A DNA stretch of 7,409 nucleotides. Source: UBA7702 sp051866595 (lineage in GTDB: Bacteria > Bacillota > Dehalobacteriia > UBA7702). A program made the translations under genes and the position numbers. This document shows, in pieces, positions 6,028 to 7,409 of this stretch. Numbering within the stretch: the first letter of the stretch is position 1; the number at the start of each line of letters is the position of its first letter. The stretch covers positions 1 to 7,409 of the forward strand of contig JBJDXI010000154.1 of NCBI GenBank assembly GCA_051866595.1, given 5' to 3'. The notes beneath the pieces were generated by a model that worked only from the letters and a program-made list of their open reading frames with translations, did not search any database and was not told the DNA's origin.

Positions 6028-6073
6028 AAAAAACTCAAGCATACAATACCATTCTTAGTATACTTGAGTTTTT
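6028..6073 (-). terminator. Rho-independent terminator after dnaJ
   Basis: The minus-strand transcript forms a 16-pair stem (6073-6058 with 6044-6029) around a 13-base loop, ending in a run of six U residues (6033-6028). The pair 6040/6062 is U-G wobble on the minus strand but a C-A mismatch on the plus strand, so minus-strand use is favoured. Five T residues on the other side could give some activity in the opposite direction. It should end the dnaK-dnaJ transcript about 60 bases past the dnaJ stop. Its upstream arm contains the -10 box of the prmA promoter. Confidence 0.88.
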
Positions 6074-6085
6074 CACTTCTTTCAA
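6057..6085 (-). promoter_or_regulatory. Promoter for the prmA operon, embedded in the dnaJ terminator
   Basis: On the minus strand, TTGAAA (6085-6080) is separated by exactly 17 bases from TATACT (6062-6057); each hexamer is 5 of 6 to consensus. The DNA upstream (6086-6131) is very AT-rich. Initiation about 7 bases downstream would be near 6050, inside the terminator loop. The prmA transcript would then carry only the downstream arm and could not form the hairpin. The leader would be about 36 nt. Confidence 0.7.
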
Positions 6086-6131
6086 GCTCTATTATTCTTA
6101 TTCGGAAAAATAATAAATTTTTAACGAATTT

Positions 6132-7301
6132 TTAATTTTTAAAAGCGTCTTTCATTTTTTCAAAAAAGCCCCGATGGGATTTTTCCGATTTTTTATCGGA
6201 TTTTTCATAATTTTTATTGGCGAGAGACGCGTCGAAAGCCCGCAACAGATCTTTCTGTTCCTCGGTAAGATCGTTGGGAACCACAATTCGGATCTTGATG
6301 CGATGATCACCCCGGCCGCGGCCTCTCAGATGTGGAATCCCCTTCCCTTTCAGACGGAAAACGGCTCCGTTCTGGGTTCCGGCGGGAATCTGGAAACTGA
6401 CATTTCCGTCCAGGGTGGGCACTTGCAGCGTATCGCCGAGAGCCGCCTGGGCAAAAGTGATTTCCTCATCGGCGTAAATATCATCGTTGACCCGTTCAAA
6501 GAGCTCATGGGGACGAACATTCACCCGGACATAGAGGTCGCCGGAAGGACCGCCTTTTTTACCGGCATGGCCTTCACCGGAGACACGCAAGGTATTGCCG
6601 TCGTCCATCCCGGCGGGAATATTGACTTTGATGGTATGTTTCTTCCGTACAGCACCCGTGCCGTTACAGGCGGAACAGGGATGTTCCACCACAGTGCCTT
6701 CACCGCCGCAGTCGGGACAGGGACGGACACTTTGCATCTGACCGAGAGGCGTATTCTGTACCGTGCGGATCTGACCGCTGCCGTGACAGGTGGAACAGGA
6801 CACACGGGAAGAACCCGCCGCCGCGCCGCTGCCGTGACAGGTGGAGCACTCATCTCTCCTGGTAATCACCACTTCTTTCTCGGTACCGAAAGCGGCTTCT
6901 TCAAAAGAAATGGTCATGCGTTCTTCAATATCAGCGCCACGCTGGGGACGGTTGGGATCACTGCGCCGTCCGCCGCCTCCGCCGAAAAGGGTTTCAAAAA
7001 TATCACTGAAACCGCCCATGCCGCCGAAATCATCAAAACCGCCGCCGTAACCGCCGGCGCCGCCCATATTGCCGTCCACGCCGGCATGGCCGAACTGATC
7101 GTAGCGGGAGCGTTTATCCGCATCCGTCAAAACGCTCGCCGCTTCGTTCACTTCTTTGAATTTTTCAGCCGCTTCGGGATCATCGGGATGAAGGTCGGGA
7201 TGATATTTTTTCGCCATTTTTTTATAGGCTTTTTTGATTTCGTCTTCCGAAGCCCCTTTATTGACGCCAAGGACTTCATAATAATCTCGTTTATCCGCCA
7301 A
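6132..7301 (-). CDS. dnaJ: Chaperone protein DnaJ (Hsp40)
   Basis: 389 residues, full-length type I DnaJ. The J-domain (about 5-70) has the His-Pro-Asp motif at 34-36 that stimulates DnaK ATPase. A Gly/Phe-rich linker follows (about 71-112), very rich in Gly. The zinc-binding domain has four CxxCxGxG repeats: Cys152/155, Cys169/172, Cys195/198 and Cys209/212, so all eight zinc ligands are present. The C-terminal substrate-binding and dimer domains run from about 220 to 355, and the last 25 residues are Lys/Ser-rich. The start is a TTG (7301-7299), with AAGGGA ahead of it and the family's usual Asp-Tyr-Tyr-Glu-Val-Leu-Gly-Val six residues in; no ATG is near. It lies 21 bases after dnaK and shares its transcript. 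The heat-shock promoter and any CIRCE operator would be upstream of the window. Confidence 0.98.
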   Translation of the reverse strand: MADKRDYYEVLGVNKGASEDEIKKAYKKMAKKYHPDLHPDDPEAAEKFKEVNEAASVLTDADKRSRYDQFGHAGVDGNMGGAGGYGGGFDDFGGMGGFSDIFETLFGGGGGRRSDPNRPQRGADIEERMTISFEEAAFGTEKEVVITRRDECSTCHGSGAAAGSSRVSCSTCHGSGQIRTVQNTPLGQMQSVRPCPDCGGEGTVVEHPCSACNGTGAVRKKHTIKVNIPAGMDDGNTLRVSGEGHAGKKGGPSGDLYVRVNVRPHELFERVNDDIYADEEITFAQAALGDTLQVPTLDGNVSFQIPAGTQNGAVFRLKGKGIPHLRGRGRGDHRIKIRIVVPNDLTEEQKDLLRAFDASLANKNYEKSDKKSEKSHRGFFEKMKDAFKN

Positions 7302-7322
7302 CTTTATTCCCTTCCCCGGTCA

Positions 7323-7409
7323 TTATTTCTTTTCGTCGTCATCGACAACGGTGTAATCGGCATCAACTACATCATCATCGGCACCGCAGCTGCCACCGCA
7401 GTTATCGCC
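7323..7409 (-). CDS. dnaK: Chaperone protein DnaK (Hsp70), last 28 residues
   Basis: Only the C-terminal end is in the window: 28 codons and a TAA at 7325-7323. The tail has the acidic pattern Val-Val-Asp-Ala-Asp-Tyr-Thr-Val-Val-Asp-Asp-Asp-Glu-Lys-Lys, typical of the disordered DnaK C-terminus, and dnaJ follows 21 bases later. Just before the acidic stretch is Cys-Gly-Gly-Ser-Cys, an uncommon pair of cysteines for this tail. The ATPase and substrate-binding domains cannot be judged from this window. Confidence 0.93.
   Translation of the reverse strand, partial: GDNCGGSCGADDDVVDADYTVVDDDEKK

Noticed and set aside
6090..6115. TATTATT / AATAATA dyad between dnaJ and its terminator
   Set aside because: It is made only of A and T with a 12-base loop, so it is weak as RNA structure; better read as AT-rich DNA upstream of the prmA promoter.
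6841..7050. Plus- and minus-strand small frames across the DnaJ Gly-rich and zinc regions
   Set aside because: Low-complexity GGN codons and Cys/Gly repeats keep other frames open; the DnaJ frame explains the region fully.

Overview
This window is a compact stretch of bacterial chromosome, about 50% GC by eye. Every gene I can support lies on the minus strand, so transcription runs from high to low coordinates. The order dnaK, dnaJ, prmA, rsmE, mtaB, (HIT), rpsU, then an NfeD gene is the classic Bacillota (Firmicutes) arrangement. In Bacillus subtilis it reads dnaK-dnaJ-yqeT-yqeU-yqeV, then rpsU-yqeY-yqeZ-yqfA. Strong AGGAGG-type ribosome binding sites, TTG and GTG starts, and sigma-A-like promoters agree. 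I cannot name the genus. A Clostridia or Negativicutes member would fit, but that is a weak inference.

Layout in transcription order: the last 28 codons of dnaK (7323-7409); dnaJ (6132-7301, TTG start); a rho-independent terminator (6028-6073) that overlaps a good promoter for the next unit (6057-6085); prmA (5075-6013, GTG start chosen over an upstream TTG); rsmE (4326-5075); mtaB (3004-4329); a HIT-family gene (2666-3007); a strong promoter and about 95 nt leader, then rpsU (2336-2512) with its own terminator (2291-2325); a ygiQ-type radical SAM gene (414-2270); a short promoter region with a dyad (380-408); and the start of an NfeD-family membrane protein gene (1-345), which runs off the window.

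Functionally, the dnaK-dnaJ end is the Hsp70 chaperone pair. The prmA-rsmE-mtaB-HIT unit is tightly coupled (1- and 4-base overlaps) and mostly modifies the translation apparatus: L11 methylation, 16S rRNA m3U1498, and tRNA ms2t6A37. rpsU encodes ribosomal protein S21. ygiQ sits where B. subtilis has yqeY, and the NfeD gene then picks up the usual order, so a flotillin-like floA gene may follow outside the window.

I see no mobile element, CRISPR array, tRNA, rRNA or phage gene. No exotic defence or metabolic system is visible. The points of most interest are regulatory: the interlocked terminator/promoter before prmA, the structured rpsU leader, the terminator placed directly before ygiQ, and the dyad inside the nfeD promoter. 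No stretch longer than about 160 bases lacks a gene.
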